Below are positions 4,758 to 6,209 of a DNA stretch of 6,209 nt, one piece after another. The position numbers were made by a program, and so were the translations under genes. The notes below the pieces were generated by a model. The model was not told the DNA's origin and ran no database searches. It worked only from the letters and a program-made list of their open reading frames with translations. The DNA comes from Acidimicrobiia bacterium (lineage in GTDB: Bacteria > Actinomycetota > Acidimicrobiia > Spongiisociales > ZC4RG35): NCBI GenBank assembly GCA_029865445.1, contig JAOUGY010000230.1, positions 1 through 6,209 of the forward strand, written 5' to 3'. Within the stretch, counting starts at the first letter, position 1. Each line of letters begins with the position of its first letter.

Positions 4758-5999
4758 GTGAGCGCATCTCTTCCCCGAGACGTGCTGGGCATGGTGCTGG
4801 CGGGCGGCGAGGGCAAACGCCTCATGCCGCTCACCCTCGAACGAGCCAAGCCTGCCGTCCCCTTCGGCGGGCACTACCGCCTGATCGACTTTGCGCTCTC
4901 GAATCTCGTGAACGGCGGGTATCGCAAGATCGTCGTCCTGACCCAGTACAAGAGTCACAGCCTCAATGTGCACCTCGCTCGGACGTGGAGGATGTCGACT
5001 CTGCTCGGGAACTACGTGACCTCGGTCCCGGCTCAGATGCGGATGGGCAAACGCTGGTTCCTCGGGTCGGCCGATGCCCTCTTGCAGAACATCAACATCA
5101 TCGACGACGAGGAGCCGTCGTACGTGTTCGCCTTCGGCGCCGACCACATCTACCGGATGGATCCCCGACAGATGCTCGAGCATCATCTGTCGACGGGCGC
5201 CGGAGTCACCGTGGCCGGCATCCGGGTGCCGATCGGTGAGGCCCCTTCATTCGGCGTGATCGAGCGCGGGGCGACGTCTCTCATCGAGAACTTCCGGGAG
5301 AAACCCTCCGACCCGAAACCCACTCCGGACGACCCGTCGGTGGCCTTGGTGTCGATGGGCAACTACGTGTTCACGACCTCGGTGTTGTTGGACCTGCTGC
5401 ACGCCGACTCGCTTCGCGATGACTCGCGCCACGACGTCGGGGGTGATTTGATTCCCAGTCTCGTGGCCGAAGGTCAGGCCCACGTGTACGACTTCACGGA
5501 GAACGAGGTGCCTGGAGTCACCGAGCGGGAAAAGGCCTACTGGCGAGACGTGGGGACCATCGATTCGTACTTCGATGCACACATGGATCTCGTTTCGGTG
5601 GATCCGGTGTTCAATCTCTACAACGAGGATTGGCCCATATACACCAGTTCGTACACGGCTCCCCCCGCCAAGGTGGTGGCCGTGGCAGAACACGGCGCGG
5701 GCGACGTCGCAGACTCGATACTGTCGAGCGGAGTCGTCATATCGGGCGGGTACGTGCGGAATTCGGTGCTGTCGCCGTGGGTGAGGGTGGAACCGGGTGC
5801 GATCATCGAGAACGCCGTGCTGCTCGAGAATGTGCGCATCGGCGCCGGCGCTCAGGTCCGCAACGCGATCCTCGACAAGAACGTCGTGGTGGAAGCGGGC
5901 GCCTCGGTCGGCGTGGATCCTTCTCGGGACCAGGAGATGGATCTGACCATGTCGGACAACGGCATCACCACCGTCGGGAAGAACGTCACCATTCGGTGA
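4758..5999 (+). CDS. glgC: Glucose-1-phosphate adenylyltransferase (ADP-glucose pyrophosphorylase) GlgC
   Basis: GlgC makes ADP-glucose and pyrophosphate from ATP and glucose-1-phosphate, the committed step of bacterial glycogen synthesis. This 413-residue protein has the expected length. The N-terminal nucleotidyltransferase domain shows LAGGEGKRLMPLT (14-26), RAKPAVPFGGHYRLIDFALS (29-48), FGADHIYRMDP (126-136, catalytic Asp129) and FREKP (179-183, Lys182 for glucose-1-phosphate). YWRDVGTIDSYFDAHMDL (261-278) follows, and a left-handed beta-helix of hexapeptide repeats fills about 310-413. The phrases LTQYKSHSLNVHLARTW and VPAQMRMGKRW are actinobacterial in style. Such enzymes are usually allosterically controlled by sugar phosphates, but the effector cannot be read here. 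The start is GTG 4758 or TTG 4755. It probably forms an operon with glgB, 28 nt upstream. No glgA lies in the window, so the synthase (GlgA or the GlgM/GlgE route) must be elsewhere. Confidence 0.96.
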   Translation: MSASLPRDVLGMVLAGGEGKRLMPLTLERAKPAVPFGGHYRLIDFALSNLVNGGYRKIVVLTQYKSHSLNVHLARTWRMSTLLGNYVTSVPAQMRMGKRWFLGSADALLQNINIIDDEEPSYVFAFGADHIYRMDPRQMLEHHLSTGAGVTVAGIRVPIGEAPSFGVIERGATSLIENFREKPSDPKPTPDDPSVALVSMGNYVFTTSVLLDLLHADSLRDDSRHDVGGDLIPSLVAEGQAHVYDFTENEVPGVTEREKAYWRDVGTIDSYFDAHMDLVSVDPVFNLYNEDWPIYTSSYTAPPAKVVAVAEHGAGDVADSILSSGVVISGGYVRNSVLSPWVRVEPGAIIENAVLLENVRIGAGAQVRNAILDKNVVVEAGASVGVDPSRDQEMDLTMSDNGITTVGKNVTIR

Positions 6000-6032
6000 G
6001 AGCCCAATGGGCACTGAAGTCGGCCACCACAG

Positions 6033-6209
6033 TCATGCCGTGTGATCTCTGCGCCGGAGAACCGTCAAAGCGAAGGCTTCCACTCGCGGCCAGCTCGACG
6101 GCGATGATGCGGTGTCGAGAAGGGGCTCCCAATCGCCGTCCCCGGAGATCTCGAAATCGACGGCCTCGCTCGAACCGTTGAACGCCAGATACAGCTCCCC
6201 GGCCAACCG
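6033..6209 (-). CDS. C-terminal fragment of a probable glycogen-debranching (GlgX/TreX-like) enzyme
   Basis: The minus-strand frame is open from the window edge to the TGA at 6035-6033, giving 58 residues; the rest lies to the right. It reads ELYLAFNGSSEAVDFEI (5-21), then WEPLLDTA (27-34) and, near the end, VEAFALTVLRR (43-53). This is the pattern of the C-terminal all-beta domain of GH13 debranching enzymes: a phrase of the type 'hhhhFN...e.v.F', then 'W..hhDTA', then an 'hxxhsLxhLRR' ending. These enzymes hydrolyse alpha-1,6 branch points during glycogen breakdown. A site beside glgB-glgC fits that role. A pullulanase/isoamylase relative or another GH13 amylase is possible, because the catalytic domain is outside the window. 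It is convergent with glgC, with 33 nt between the stops. Confidence 0.6.
   Translation of the reverse strand, partial: RLAGELYLAFNGSSEAVDFEISGDGDWEPLLDTASSPSSWPRVEAFALTVLRRRDHTA

Noticed and set aside
6002..6012. A small hairpin (GCCC-AAT-GGGC) between the convergent glgC and debrancher genes as a terminator.
   Set aside because: The stem is only 4 bp and is not followed by a T-run on either strand. Termination may be Rho-dependent or use a site outside this gap.
5247..6014. A 255-codon minus-strand frame opposite glgC.
   Set aside because: It is His- and Arg-rich, has no recognisable family, and lies wholly opposite a well-supported glgC.

Overview
This window comes from a high-GC bacterial chromosome, most likely an actinobacterium. 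The grounds are codon use strongly biased to G or C in the third position, a GlgC whose motifs match actinobacterial rather than proteobacterial enzymes, and two genes whose -10 elements of the TANNNT type lie 7-8 nt before the ATG with no good ribosome binding site, as in leaderless actinobacterial transcripts. The lineage below phylum cannot be fixed from the sequence alone. No mobile element, CRISPR array, tRNA or rRNA was seen.

Layout. (1) 2-301, plus strand: the tail of an unidentified protein with a C-terminal membrane segment. (2) 289-1629, minus strand: a metallo-beta-lactamase-fold protein with two rhodanese domains, of the persulfide dioxygenase-like group. (3) 1630-1766: a compact divergent promoter region with two copies of the same 12-bp near-palindrome, one overlapping the -10 of the leftward promoter and the other inside the -35/-10 spacer of the rightward one. 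(4) 1767-2087 and 2084-2824, plus strand: a single-domain rhodanese and a GntR/HutC-type regulator, joined by an ATGA overlap. (5) 2849-4729 and 4758-5999, plus strand: glycogen branching enzyme GlgB and ADP-glucose pyrophosphorylase GlgC. (6) 6033-6209, minus strand: the C-terminal end of a probable glycogen-debranching (GlgX/TreX-like) enzyme, convergent with glgC.

Function. Genes 2 and 4 look like a sulfane-sulfur (persulfide/thiosulfate) handling module controlled by its own GntR-family repressor. The repeated site has the GT-N4-AC core spacing of HutC-type operators and is placed where binding should block both promoters. Genes 5 and 6 are glycogen metabolism: GlgC makes ADP-glucose, GlgB introduces branches, and the debrancher removes them. 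Only 24 nt and no visible terminator separate gntR from glgB, so read-through from the sulfur module into glgBC is possible.

The most interesting points are the paired operators and the GntR control of a sulfur module, and the loss of the expected Asp metal ligand (Gly131) in the metallo-beta-lactamase domain.
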